A stretch of DNA of 64,000 nucleotides from Mucilaginibacter tolerans (lineage in GTDB: Bacteria; Bacteroidota; Bacteroidia; Sphingobacteriales; Sphingobacteriaceae). A program made the translations under genes and the position numbers. This document shows positions 26,141-35,322 of this stretch, piece by piece. Location: contig NZ_JAUMKB010000001.1 in the NCBI RefSeq assembly GCF_030519375.1, forward strand, positions 310,001-374,000, in the 5' to 3' direction. Position 1 is the first letter of the stretch; each line of letters begins with the position of its first letter. Under the pieces are notes generated by a model that saw only the letters and a program-made list of their open reading frames with translations, had not been told where the DNA came from and ran no database searches.

Positions 26141-26515
26141 TTATGTTATCAGGTACATGGCATTCGGCTTAGAATCTATCACATTCAAAACCCTATCCAT
26201 ATCACCAAGAATCTCTTCATTCGTAACCCTCAAAATCGTCAACCCCAAGCGACCCAAAACCTCATCCCTGTTTTAATCATATTCTTTTTTACGCAGATGA
26301 ATTGGCCCATCAGCCTCGATCACTAATTTTGCTTTATGGCAATAAAAATCTGGAATATAATACAGACTCTTTCCAAATGCTGACGAAACGCAAACCGGAT
26401 ATCTTAAAAATTTATGATCTGAAAATTTTCTGTTTCTGAGATGTTGCCATAAAAGATTCTCGGCTGGAGTTTGGTACTTCCGCAAATCACGGCATTGGTC
26501 GATAATGTTAGGCAT
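26141..26515 (-). pseudogene. DUF559 endonuclease-like gene interrupted by an in-frame stop
   Basis: The minus strand from 26515 encodes LRKYQTPAENLLWQHLRNRK and later YIPDFYCHKAKLVIEADG, the conserved core of DUF559 (Vsr/restriction-like fold; the D and E-x-D residues form the putative nuclease site). A TAA at 26273-26275 stops translation after KKEYD. The same frame continues without a shift as NRDEVLGRLGLTILRVTNEE and ends at 26141, exactly the C-terminal part expected for the family (about 124 codons in total). A single substitution would restore it. DUF559 proteins are often linked to mobile DNA. The truncated product of 80 residues keeps the core but lacks the last strand and helix. Confidence 0.82.
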
Positions 26516-26545
26516 AGAACAAAAATAGGCAACCTGCAGAGTTTA

Positions 26546-26715
26546 GCAAATCGCTGAGTCGATTCACCCGTCATTGCTTCGCTCGAATGTCATCTCTCTC
26601 TGCTGCGCGCAAAGAGGGTTTTGTTTTCTTATTTTTTTCTTACCCTCTTTATCGCTTGCAATAGAGAGGGTCGAACAGTGTTGCACATCCGGGGAGAGTC
26701 GACTCTGCGATTTGC
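26546..26715. repeat. 170-bp inverted-repeat element
   Basis: The ends are imperfect inverted repeats: 26546-26570 (GCAAATCGCTGAGTCGATTC...) and the complement of 26691-26715, 22 of 25 positions matching. Nested inside is a second palindrome built on ACCCTCT/AGAGGGT (about 26642-26671). The layout resembles small non-autonomous elements scattered in Sphingobacteriaceae genomes. No coding potential was accepted within it. Confidence 0.6.
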
Positions 26716-26724
26716 CGTGTGGAT

Positions 26725-27825
26725 CTATCTCTTCACCCCAAACATCCGCAGCTCCTTATCAATCTGCTCATTCCATTGCGCCTGGGCAGCACGGTCCGTC
26801 CCATGCTTTGTTTCGCCATCGTATTGTTTTTGCATACGTGTTGCTTCGCGCAATGCTTCAAGATATTCTACATTAATAGGACCGTAAAAATTATCAGCAG
26901 GCAGCTTCATTGACAGCAATTTCTTCTTATACCGCTCGCTAATTATTTTCTCAATATCAAAGTGCCGTTGCTCATGGTTCAATATATAATCATCTTTTTC
27001 TCCTTTCACCCAGCAATCGCTTTTGGCTACGCTTACTTTGATGGCCATATCTACATAGATGATTCCGTTCACTACACTGTTCTGTTGTGCATAGCCCATT
27101 AACGGAATTACTTCCGCCTCAAAATGACTGTCCCGTGGCCGCTCCTTAAAATCGGCCCAGGTAAGCGGGCGTTTGGGAGAATAATAAATAGTATCGCCTT
27201 CGGGCGTTTCGGTATAATCTGTAAACCTGATTTTCACAGCTTTTGCGAGCAGTGGGTTGGTTCCGGCATTGTTGTTCATCCAGTCATTAAAGTCAGACAG
27301 TACGCCCTCCAATCCCATCCTTAGAATTGCTTCTATATCAACCTGCTGGTTGACACTCCTATCATAGCGGACACCTCCGCTAAAATCCACAAGATGCGTC
27401 TTATCGTATTTCGACTTCAGTGAGAATGAAAAAACAACAGTTAAGTGCCCGTTTATAGTGCCTGATGGTGATTTCTCTTCGGTCAGTTTTAATTCCTTTA
27501 TACCTAATACGATAGCACGTTTTTCTGTATTTCGATCTAAATTATGCAGTACAAAATCCCGGACCGATACCCCTGCCCCTCCTTGAAGATCAACCGGTTT
27601 GGAGGTAAGCGACCGATCGGGGTTTAAGTAGATCAGGGTTGCAACCGGGGCCTGGCTTTTTCGCTCATCTGCTACAGCTGAGATGTAAAACTCTTTGGGC
27701 GTTACTTTTATTTTTTCGTCACGCAGGATAATAGTATCGCCAGTTTTCTGTTTAATACCAGATGCCCCGCACAGCAAAATACTAACAATTGAAAACATTA
27801 AGACGAGACCGCGGTTAAATGACAT
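26725..27825 (-). CDS. DUF922 family Zn-dependent protease-like lipoprotein
   Basis: A 366-residue exported protein. The N-terminal hydrophobic segment ends with ILLCGAS, a plausible lipobox. The C-terminal half carries the DUF922 hallmark, YYSPKRPLTWADFKERP followed by ILNHEQRHFDIEKI, in which His284-Glu285-x-x-His288 is the zinc-binding motif of the predicted metallopeptidase. The N-terminal half is a beta-rich domain of unknown role. The family is annotated as putative secreted Zn-dependent proteases, without biochemical proof. It is a single gene beside the inverted-repeat element; its 3' end lies 10 bases from that repeat. Confidence 0.85.
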   Translation of the reverse strand: MSFNRGLVLMFSIVSILLCGASGIKQKTGDTIILRDEKIKVTPKEFYISAVADERKSQAPVATLIYLNPDRSLTSKPVDLQGGAGVSVRDFVLHNLDRNTEKRAIVLGIKELKLTEEKSPSGTINGHLTVVFSFSLKSKYDKTHLVDFSGGVRYDRSVNQQVDIEAILRMGLEGVLSDFNDWMNNNAGTNPLLAKAVKIRFTDYTETPEGDTIYYSPKRPLTWADFKERPRDSHFEAEVIPLMGYAQQNSVVNGIIYVDMAIKVSVAKSDCWVKGEKDDYILNHEQRHFDIEKIISERYKKKLLSMKLPADNFYGPINVEYLEALREATRMQKQYDGETKHGTDRAAQAQWNEQIDKELRMFGVKR

Positions 27826-27951
27826 GCTGATTAAAATCGGTTAGATGATAAAGCTATTATACAGTATTGTTTTTCTGATGATCTGACGCATAAAGTTTTC
27901 CACATCAATAACATACGTATTACCTAATCGTTCAGTAAAATAAAAGTGTTA

Positions 27952-27965
27952 TTCACATTTGTGAA
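27952..27965. promoter_or_regulatory. Perfect palindrome upstream of the TPR operon
   Basis: TTCACATTTGTGAA is a perfect 14-bp palindrome about 60 bases before the first gene of the envelope operon. It has the form of a dimeric regulator site and overlaps a TTTG that could serve as a -33 box. The cognate regulator is unknown. Confidence 0.45.
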
Positions 27966-28025
27966 TTACTTGTGTGGATTGCATTTTTGCGTTATAACTA
28001 CTTTCGCATATTGATATCTTGCGCT

Positions 28026-31000
28026 ATGACCAAACTGAAATACACCGCTATTATTATTCCTGTATTTTTTTCGCTAACAGCCAGAGCCCAGCAAGACCCT
28101 TCTTTCCAGATTTATAGAACGTATCACGCCGCATCAGACCTGCTTAGCAAAGGTAAGTATGTTGCAGCAGCTGAGCAATTCCGTTTGGTAGAACATTCAA
28201 GACTGGAAACAAGTACTCAACCTAAGTTTGAGTCGTCGCTGACACTGGTACAGGAAAATGCACAATATTACGAAGCGGTTTGCTCGCTTGAGCTGGGAAA
28301 TGACGATGCCGAGAGCCTTTTCATGAAGTTCATTAAAGATCATCCTGAAAATCCTCTGGCAAAAGTGGCATACTTTCAGATAGGTAAATTCTACTTTAAG
28401 GAGGGGAAATATACCGAAGCTTTACAATGGTTCAATAAAGTAAATGCGGGTGACTTAATAGGCAGTCAGACTATTGAGTACAAATTCCGAAAAGGTTATG
28501 CTTATTTCGAAACCAACGACTACAAAAATGCACAACTGCTTTTCAGCGAAGTAAAAAATGAGCAGTCGCCTTACACACAGGATGCGACGTACTATTTTGC
28601 TTACATCGCTTATCTGAACAAAGACTACCACCTGGCCCTGGTCAACTTTGAAAAACTAAAAAATTCAAAGAAATACGAGAGCAGCTATCCATACTACATC
28701 ACTGCGGTTTATTTCCTTGATAAACGCTATAACGATGTGATCAGCTATGCGGTGCCGATCTTGAAAACCACACATCAGCAGCACGAAACCGAAATGCTGC
28801 GCATAGTAGGTGCTTCTTATTTCACAAAGGCTGATTATGATAACTCTGTAAGCTATTATAGCCGCTTTGAAGATCAGGATCACGGCAAAACTCAAAATAC
28901 GCAGGATAGCTACCAGATGGGTTATGCTTATTTCAAGGTAGGCAACTATGCCAAATCAGCCAGTGAGCTGGAAAAACTGGTTGACCAGAACGATATCTAC
29001 GCTCAAAATGGCAATTATACTTTAGGAAATGTATTCCTGAAGATGAACAACAAGCAGAGCGCACGCAATGCCTTCTTCGTAGCGTCAAAAATGAATTTTG
29101 ATCCGCAATTGCAGGAAGATGCTTTGTATGAATATGCCAAATTATCTTATGAGCAGGATTTTAATACCCAGGCGCTGGATGCAACAAGATTGTACCTGAA
29201 AAACTATCCGCAATCGCGCAGAACCGATGAGGTAAAAACTTTGCTTGGTGAAGAATTACTCACCTCGAAAAACTACAAAGAAGCAGTTGAGATATTAGAG
29301 CCAATTCCGAATAAATCAGCAAGCGCAAGAGCGGCATATCAAAAAGTGACCTACTACCGCGGTTTGGAATTTTATAACGAGCGCGCTTTTGAAAATGCCA
29401 TCGGCATATTCCTGCGCTCATTAAAAAACCCATCAGACAAAAAGACCGAGGCCCTAACAGTTTACTGGATGGCAGAAGCGATGTTCGAAGTACGTAAATA
29501 CGGCGAATCGGTACAAAACTTTGAACGCTTTCTGGATATGGATGCTGCCAGCGAAACTGCTGTATACAACTATGCCAACTACGCATTAGCTTACGCCGCC
29601 TTTGGCGATGAGCAATACAAAAAAGCTGCCCGTTACTTTGAGAAATTTTTGGCCGGTGACGAAAAAGACCGCAATACCATTAACGACGCAATCACGCGCT
29701 TAGGAGACAGCTACTTCGTGCTGAAAGAATACGGGAAGGCACGTGAAAACTACGACAAGATCATCGCGCAGCATACTAAAGGCGAAGATTATGCTTTATT
29801 TCAACGCGGTATGATACAGGGTTTGCAGGGTTCGCCGGATGCGAAGATCAGCACCCTGACCGATGTGCTGAGCCAGTTCCCGAATTCAGACTATGCAGAT
29901 GACGCCTCTTTCGAGATCGCTTATACTTACTTCCTGAAAAACGATGGCTCAATAGCCAAACAGGATCTGCAGGCGATGATACAAAAGTATCCGCACAGCA
30001 GCTATATCCCGCGTGCATTGGTAACTATCGGTTTGATCGATTATAACGCAGGTAATGATGACCTGGCAGTTGAATCATTCAAAAAGGTAATATCTGATTA
30101 CTCATCAACCGACGAAGCTAAACAGGCGCTGAAACAGATCGAAAAAATATATACCGATAAAGGTGATGCACAAACATTCATCACTTATGCACAAACTACG
30201 CCTATTGGCAATTATACGGCTGCAGACCAGGAAAACATCATGTTTACGGCTGCCAACAACCTTTACTTGAAAGGTGATTGGGCCGGAACAGTTCAGGGGG
30301 TAAATGCCTACCTGGATAAGTTCCCAACTAAACCAATCTATGAAAAACAGGCGCACTTTATCAGAGGTCAAAGTTTGATCAACCTGAAACGTGGCGACGA
30401 CGCTGTAGCCGACTTCAACGTAATATTGAACGATTGGACCAGCGCTTATACCGAAAAATCACTGATCAGCATGGCCAACTGGGAAATTTCTCAGAAGAAA
30501 TATAACGAAGCCGTTGTATACCTGAAGAAGCTGGAGATCAACTCAGAATATAAAGCCGACTACTCATTTGCGATCAACAACCTGTTACTGTGTTATGCAC
30601 AAATGAAGAGCCCCGATGATGCATTAAAATATGCTAAACTGGTTCGTGAGTATGAGAAATCATCACAGGAAGATAAGTTCAAAACAGGTTTATATGCGGG
30701 CATAGCTTATATGCAAAAAGGCGATACCACATCGGCAGTTAAGGAATTTGACTACACCGTAGCTAATACCAAAACTATTGCTGCCGCTGAAGCTAAATAC
30801 AACATCGCCCAGATAGAATACAATAAAGGGAAATACAAATCATCGCAGAAGACCTGTTTTGATTTAGTTAAAGGACTACCAAATTATGACTACTGGGTGG
30901 CTAAGACCTACATCCTGCTGGCTGATAACTATATGGCGATGAAGGATAACTTCCAGGCTAAAGCTACGCTGCAAAGTATTATAGACAACTACAAAGGCGA

Positions 31001-31118
31001 CGATGATATTTTACCAACAGCAAAAGATAAGCTGGAAAGATTAGGTACGGGTGGAACTAAGGCGACTAAACAAGCACAACCCAAACAGGAAACCCAACCG
31101 GATACGACTAAAAATTAA
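28026..31118 (+). CDS. Large periplasmic TPR repeat protein
   Basis: A 1030-residue exported protein (signal peptide from MTKLKYTAII to about RAQ) composed almost entirely of tetratricopeptide-like helix pairs, for example YFQIGKFYFKEGKYTEALQW, AYFKVGNYAKSASELEKL and GLYAGIAYMQKGDTTSA. Such arrays bind partner proteins and resemble the TPR part of YbgF/CpoB in the Tol-Pal system. The start at 28026 was chosen because the signal peptide begins there; the frame extends to 27972. It is the first gene of a run of barrel, HU-SPOR, ExbB, ExbD and TonB-like genes and probably scaffolds that complex in the periplasm. The C-terminus is Gln/Thr/Lys-rich and disordered. Confidence 0.9.
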   Translation: MTKLKYTAIIIPVFFSLTARAQQDPSFQIYRTYHAASDLLSKGKYVAAAEQFRLVEHSRLETSTQPKFESSLTLVQENAQYYEAVCSLELGNDDAESLFMKFIKDHPENPLAKVAYFQIGKFYFKEGKYTEALQWFNKVNAGDLIGSQTIEYKFRKGYAYFETNDYKNAQLLFSEVKNEQSPYTQDATYYFAYIAYLNKDYHLALVNFEKLKNSKKYESSYPYYITAVYFLDKRYNDVISYAVPILKTTHQQHETEMLRIVGASYFTKADYDNSVSYYSRFEDQDHGKTQNTQDSYQMGYAYFKVGNYAKSASELEKLVDQNDIYAQNGNYTLGNVFLKMNNKQSARNAFFVASKMNFDPQLQEDALYEYAKLSYEQDFNTQALDATRLYLKNYPQSRRTDEVKTLLGEELLTSKNYKEAVEILEPIPNKSASARAAYQKVTYYRGLEFYNERAFENAIGIFLRSLKNPSDKKTEALTVYWMAEAMFEVRKYGESVQNFERFLDMDAASETAVYNYANYALAYAAFGDEQYKKAARYFEKFLAGDEKDRNTINDAITRLGDSYFVLKEYGKARENYDKIIAQHTKGEDYALFQRGMIQGLQGSPDAKISTLTDVLSQFPNSDYADDASFEIAYTYFLKNDGSIAKQDLQAMIQKYPHSSYIPRALVTIGLIDYNAGNDDLAVESFKKVISDYSSTDEAKQALKQIEKIYTDKGDAQTFITYAQTTPIGNYTAADQENIMFTAANNLYLKGDWAGTVQGVNAYLDKFPTKPIYEKQAHFIRGQSLINLKRGDDAVADFNVILNDWTSAYTEKSLISMANWEISQKKYNEAVVYLKKLEINSEYKADYSFAINNLLLCYAQMKSPDDALKYAKLVREYEKSSQEDKFKTGLYAGIAYMQKGDTTSAVKEFDYTVANTKTIAAAEAKYNIAQIEYNKGKYKSSQKTCFDLVKGLPNYDYWVAKTYILLADNYMAMKDNFQAKATLQSIIDNYKGDDDILPTAKDKLERLGTGGTKATKQAQPKQETQPDTTKN

Positions 31119-31154
31119 TTAACAGGATAACAAAGAAATAGGAAAAGACAAGCA

Positions 31155-32981
31155 ATGATCAGATCAAGATTTATATACGCGCTGCTTACCTTAGTAATAG
31201 TATTTTACTTTGCTCCTGCTAACGCACAGAATAAAACTACTACTAAAAATAAAAAGGCCACTACCGTTAAAAAGCCTGCTGAGAAGCCGAAAACAGCTGC
31301 TAAAAAACCAAAGGTTAGTTCAGCTGCACAGGATACCACAAAAAAAAGTGCACAGGGTCAAGCCAATAAAAACGCCAATCAAGGTGGTTTATCAGAAGAG
31401 GTAGTGGTGACTACTGCTTACAAACCGGTTTTGGCTGATGCAGTGAAAATACGCCGTAACCCTGATTTGGAAGATAAAACGCCATTTAAGGCGCCACTAA
31501 CTTACTTCCCGCTAGACAAACGCCTCGAGCGCAATACCGATATCCACCAACTACAGGCGATGCAGATGCCGAAAGAACAGGATTCGGTGCCGTCAAATAA
31601 CTATGCACGTATCGGCGTGGGCAATATGAAAACCACTTTTGGCGAGGTTTATATAAATAACGGACAGGATCAGGCACTACAGGTGGGCGGCTTTGGCAAA
31701 CATATTGCGCAATCAGGCAGTATCCCTAAGCAAAATGAAAGCCGCGATGAAGCAGGTGTATTTATAAAAGGCATTGTTGACGATAATGATATTATCGCAC
31801 GCATAGGATATAACAGAAGAGCAACTTATTTCTATGGATTCGATCCCAGCAATCCACCACAAGCATACAGCCCGTTAGCGCAGCATTTTAATACCATAAC
31901 CGGTACTGTCGAGCTGACTAAGAAATTCAAGGACGAGCAAAACGCATTTACCTACGCGGCTAAAATAGATGGCTATTTATGGAACAATGCATTTGCAACC
32001 AAGGAAAACAATATCGTACTGAGCGGCTTCGTTAACCAAACTGTTAAACAGTTTTATGCGGGCCTGGGCGCTTCATTAGACATGAGTTCTCAAAAGGACA
32101 GCGCTTATTCTATTAATAACAACCTGGTACGGTTGAACCCCTACTTGAAATTCCAGGGTGACAATTATAAAATCGATGTGGGATTGAACCTGGTTCGAGG
32201 GTTCGGCAACTCTACTAAAGCATACATCTTCCCTGCTGCCAAGCTTGAATTCCAGGTGATACCAAAATATGTGCGCCTGTTTGCCGAAGTGAAGGGTGAT
32301 GTCAATAAAACCTCGTTACATGATTTGGCCGAAGAAAATCCGTTTATCGAAAATAATATTCCAATCCAAAACTCAGTCGACAGACTTGATCTGGCAGCAG
32401 GCTTAAAAGGCACCGTTGCTCCGGGCGTTGGGTTCAAATTTACCGTATTCAGAAACAGGGTAAAAAATATGCCATTACTATTGCTTGACTCTAACTCATA
32501 TAACCATAACCAATTTGGAGTTGTGTACGACAACGGTACTGCAACTATCACGGGTGTAAATGGAGAGCTGGACGTTAAAGTTTCTGACGAAGTGAATGTA
32601 TTCGGCAGGGTTGAATATAAAGACTACAAAATGGCAAGTGAAGCTGAGCCCTGGAACCTGCCTAAATTTAAACTGACAGCAGGCACCCAACTGCATATCA
32701 CCAAACAGCTCAGCATTAATGGAACCTTGCTATTCAGAGGAAGTACATATGACAGAACTACCCCTGTAGTCATTACCAATGGTAACAGTACCACAACTAC
32801 ATTCCAACTGGTTCAGATCAGCTCATTTGCTAATCTTAGCGGCGGTGTAGAATACAAGATCAACAATACGTTTTCAATTTTTGGACAGGTAAACAATATA
32901 CTGAACAACAACCCTCAGGTCTGGCGCAACTACCAGGCATATGGTTTCAACATATTTGGTGGTGTAGGTGCACATTTTTGA
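31155..32981 (+). CDS. TonB-receptor-like outer membrane beta-barrel, plug domain reduced
   Basis: A 608-residue exported protein with a signal peptide ending in APANAQ, a 60-residue Lys/Ala/Thr-rich linker, and a barrel. Residues about 78-105 contain EEVVVTTAYKPVLADAVKIR, reminiscent of the TonB box and start of the plug of TonB-dependent receptors, but the rest of the plug is absent and the barrel begins directly. The many aromatic alternating strands and the final strand GFNIFGGVGAHF ending in phenylalanine support an outer membrane barrel. It follows the TPR gene by 36 bases and probably interacts with the TonB-like protein of this operon. Confidence 0.85.
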   Translation: MIRSRFIYALLTLVIVFYFAPANAQNKTTTKNKKATTVKKPAEKPKTAAKKPKVSSAAQDTTKKSAQGQANKNANQGGLSEEVVVTTAYKPVLADAVKIRRNPDLEDKTPFKAPLTYFPLDKRLERNTDIHQLQAMQMPKEQDSVPSNNYARIGVGNMKTTFGEVYINNGQDQALQVGGFGKHIAQSGSIPKQNESRDEAGVFIKGIVDDNDIIARIGYNRRATYFYGFDPSNPPQAYSPLAQHFNTITGTVELTKKFKDEQNAFTYAAKIDGYLWNNAFATKENNIVLSGFVNQTVKQFYAGLGASLDMSSQKDSAYSINNNLVRLNPYLKFQGDNYKIDVGLNLVRGFGNSTKAYIFPAAKLEFQVIPKYVRLFAEVKGDVNKTSLHDLAEENPFIENNIPIQNSVDRLDLAAGLKGTVAPGVGFKFTVFRNRVKNMPLLLLDSNSYNHNQFGVVYDNGTATITGVNGELDVKVSDEVNVFGRVEYKDYKMASEAEPWNLPKFKLTAGTQLHITKQLSINGTLLFRGSTYDRTTPVVITNGNSTTTTFQLVQISSFANLSGGVEYKINNTFSIFGQVNNILNNNPQVWRNYQAYGFNIFGGVGAHF

Positions 32982-33018
32982 GTTGGATGATTTGTGATTT
33001 ACTGTTACTTTTAGCGGA

Positions 33019-34173
33019 ATGGATTTAGCCGTATATATAAGTGAACTACTGGGATTAGAAGGCGAAGTAAATGTGCCGGGAATTGGTCGCTTTGCCCAAA
33101 CCCGCGTCAACGGCTACTATCAGGAGAAGGAAAATAAGTTCTACCCCCCGACACATAAAATAAGTTTCGACCCGGAGCATTTACCCGACGACAAGCTGGC
33201 CACTTTTATCTCGGAGAAGAAAAACATTTCGCTGGCATCAGCAAAATACTTTATCGACAAGTATGTCAACGGGTTAAAACAACAGATACCCGTACAAAAG
33301 GTGGATGTCGCTGGGATTGGGCAACTTTATTTAAATGGTTCAACAATTGGATTTAGCGAGGATGCGCCATCTAAAGAAAATGATCCCGCATTTTTTGGGT
33401 TGAAGCCTGTTAATGTAGAAGTACTGGTAGAAAAACCAACGGTGAGATACACTCCTCCTCCAATTAAAATTCAGGAAGAGAAAAAAGCCCCTTCCATTGC
33501 CGATCAGGTGATGACCGAACTGGTGAACGACCGCATTCCTCCGCCGCCACTCAAACCTATGGTTACAGAACAACCTCCTCCTGTTATTGAAAAACCAACG
33601 GTTATTGAGGAAACAGAACAGCCAGCAGAAGAAGAATATGTTTATGAAGAACCTGCAAGGCGGAATAATAATACCTGGATAGCAGTATTGCTGATACTGA
33701 TCATCGCCCTGCTCGCGTTGACGGGTCTTTATAGGTACAAGCCTGAGTGGTTTGACCGTTCGAAAGATAAGCCTCAAACTTTTGTACCTGTTGATACTAC
33801 CGCTAAACAACCGATAGAGAACCAAGCGACCGGTACAGATACAACTAAAAAGGCTGTCGTCGCTACCAAACAGGATTCTTTGGCAAAGGCACAAGCGCTT
33901 GTTACAAATAATACCGTTGATACGGCAGCCGTCCGCTGGGAAGTCATAGGAAGTTCATTTGAAACACAAGCAGCGGCAGAGCATGCAATAGGAAATTACA
34001 AAAGCATAGGACTTGAAGCCAAGGTAGTGACAGATGCACCCGGAAAACGTATAAAACTAACTTTAGGCACCTATAGGACTGAAAAAGAAGCAGAGGATGC
34101 AAAGTTAGCCTTAATTAAAACCGGAAAGGTTAAGAAAGACATTTATACATTAAAAATCAAACCAAAAAAATGA
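33019..34173 (+). CDS. HU (CCDC81-type)-SPOR transmembrane protein
   Basis: A 384-residue protein with a striking layout. Residues about 1-60 and 65-115 form two HU-like units of the CCDC81 prokaryotic type (LLGLEGEVNVPGIGRF and VQKVDVAGIGQLYL carry the repeated V-P/A-G-I-G turn). A proline-rich linker (about 125-215) leads to one membrane span (about 218-238, WIAVLLILIIALLALTGLY), then a disordered periplasmic linker and a SPOR domain (about 305-384, VRWEVIGSSFETQAAAEHAI), which binds denuded peptidoglycan. The HU part would be cytoplasmic. The gene overlaps the TolQ-like gene by 4 bases. Function is inferred as linking cytoplasm and cell wall. Confidence 0.92.
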   Translation: MDLAVYISELLGLEGEVNVPGIGRFAQTRVNGYYQEKENKFYPPTHKISFDPEHLPDDKLATFISEKKNISLASAKYFIDKYVNGLKQQIPVQKVDVAGIGQLYLNGSTIGFSEDAPSKENDPAFFGLKPVNVEVLVEKPTVRYTPPPIKIQEEKKAPSIADQVMTELVNDRIPPPPLKPMVTEQPPPVIEKPTVIEETEQPAEEEYVYEEPARRNNNTWIAVLLILIIALLALTGLYRYKPEWFDRSKDKPQTFVPVDTTAKQPIENQATGTDTTKKAVVATKQDSLAKAQALVTNNTVDTAAVRWEVIGSSFETQAAAEHAIGNYKSIGLEAKVVTDAPGKRIKLTLGTYRTEKEAEDAKLALIKTGKVKKDIYTLKIKPKK

Positions 34174-34874
34174 TGCTATTAGCACAAATAACTGATACGG
34201 CGCATAAACTGGCCGACACTGCAAAAAATTTACCACTCGTGCCCGGGCAGGGTGATGAGCTGAGATTCGGCGATTTGCTGATCAAGGGTGGTTGGGTAAT
34301 GATCCCGATTGGGTTTCTGGCAGTATTAGGGCTTGTAATATTCTTTGAGCGATATTTTACCATTCGCAAAGCCGCCAAAGATGAATCGAACCTGATGAGC
34401 CAGGTGCGTACCAGTATTTTGACAGGCAAGCTGGAATCTGCAATAGCGATATGCCGCAACAGTAATTCGCCGCTTGGCCGTATGCTGCAAAAAGGTTTGC
34501 TGCGTATCGGCCGCCCGATAAAGGATATTGAGGGTGCTATTGAGAATGTGGGTAAACTGGAAGTTTCCAAACTGGAAAAAAACATCAGTATATTAGGTAT
34601 CGTGGCTGGTATAGCGCCGATGTTTGGGTTCCTGGGAACAATTGCAGGGGTTATTAAAATATTTTATGATATATCAAAGACTGATAACATTAGTATGGGC
34701 GTAATATCCGGTGGTTTATATGTGAAGATGGTGACATCTGCAGCCGGTCTGATGGTTGGTATAGTGGCTTATGTATGTTATCATATATTACAGATGATGG
34801 TAGATAAAGTAATTTTGAAACTGGAAACCGATGCTATAGAATTTATCGACCTGTTAGAAGAACCAAGCAAATGA
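34170..34874 (+). CDS. MotA/TolQ/ExbB proton channel family protein
   Basis: A 234-residue inner membrane protein that, with its TolR/ExbD partner, uses the proton gradient to energise outer membrane processes. The first span is WVMIPIGFLAVLGLVIFFER and the conserved TolQ/ExbB core is APMFGFLGTIAGVIKIF and VTSAAGLMVGIVAYVCYH in the second and third spans. An N-terminal hydrophilic extension of about 30 residues precedes the first span. It overlaps the HU-SPOR gene by 4 bases and the TolR-like gene by 4 bases, so the three are translationally coupled. Confidence 0.94.
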   Translation: MMLLAQITDTAHKLADTAKNLPLVPGQGDELRFGDLLIKGGWVMIPIGFLAVLGLVIFFERYFTIRKAAKDESNLMSQVRTSILTGKLESAIAICRNSNSPLGRMLQKGLLRIGRPIKDIEGAIENVGKLEVSKLEKNISILGIVAGIAPMFGFLGTIAGVIKIFYDISKTDNISMGVISGGLYVKMVTSAAGLMVGIVAYVCYHILQMMVDKVILKLETDAIEFIDLLEEPSK

Positions 34875-35272
34875 ATTTAAGAAAAAGACATCAGCGCGTA
34901 TCGGCTGAGGTGCATACCTCGGCAATGAACGATATTATGTTCTTTCTGTTGCTTTTCTTCCTGATCGCTTCGACCATCACCAACCCGAACGTGATCAAAT
35001 TGATGCTGCCAAAATCATCGTCGGGCAAGGCAATGTCTAAAAAAACTATTTCGGTGAGTATTAGCAAGGATCTGAAATACACCGTAGAGAAAAAGCCGGT
35101 CAAAGTTGAGGATCTGCAAACTACACTAATGAGTTTCAAAAACGTGGCAACTGAATTGACGATAGTTTTGTCGGTAGACCGTACAGTAGCCATACAAGAC
35201 GTAGTCCAGGTGATGGATATAGCACAGAAATTGAATATAAAACTTGTTCTGGCAACGGAACCTAAAGGATAG
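34871..35272 (+). CDS. ExbD/TolR family protein
   Basis: A 133-residue protein with one membrane span near the N-terminus. The conserved span motif is MNDIMFFLLLFFLIASTIT, where the aspartate is the proton-carrying residue of the family. The remainder is a small periplasmic domain (YTVEKKPVKVEDLQTTL and DRTVAIQDVVQVMDIA) typical of ExbD/TolR, which contacts peptidoglycan or the TonB/TolA partner. It partners the preceding TolQ/ExbB gene. Length and motif are normal. Confidence 0.95.
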   Translation: MNLRKRHQRVSAEVHTSAMNDIMFFLLLFFLIASTITNPNVIKLMLPKSSSGKAMSKKTISVSISKDLKYTVEKKPVKVEDLQTTLMSFKNVATELTIVLSVDRTVAIQDVVQVMDIAQKLNIKLVLATEPKG

Positions 35273-35284
35273 ATTTTGTGGTAG

Positions 35285-35304
35285 AGACGCAATGCATTGC
35301 GTCT
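35285..35304. repeat. Perfect 20-bp intergenic palindrome, copy 1
   Basis: AGACGCAATG followed by its exact complement CATTGCGTCT lies in the short gap between the ExbD-like and TonB-like genes. A near copy is at 42702-42721. It could fold into a hairpin and weaken downstream expression, or be a dispersed repeat. Confidence 0.6.
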
Positions 35305-35322
35305 TTTAGTAATTGAAGAGAG

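Noticed and set aside
26574-26887. Three overlapping plus-strand frames near the inverted repeat
   Set aside because: They span the repeat element and the antisense end of the DUF922 gene, with no protein-like character.
33340-33894. A 184-codon minus-strand open frame inside the HU-SPOR gene
   Set aside because: Phe/Arg/Asn-rich low-complexity translation, antisense to a proline- and glutamate-rich linker.
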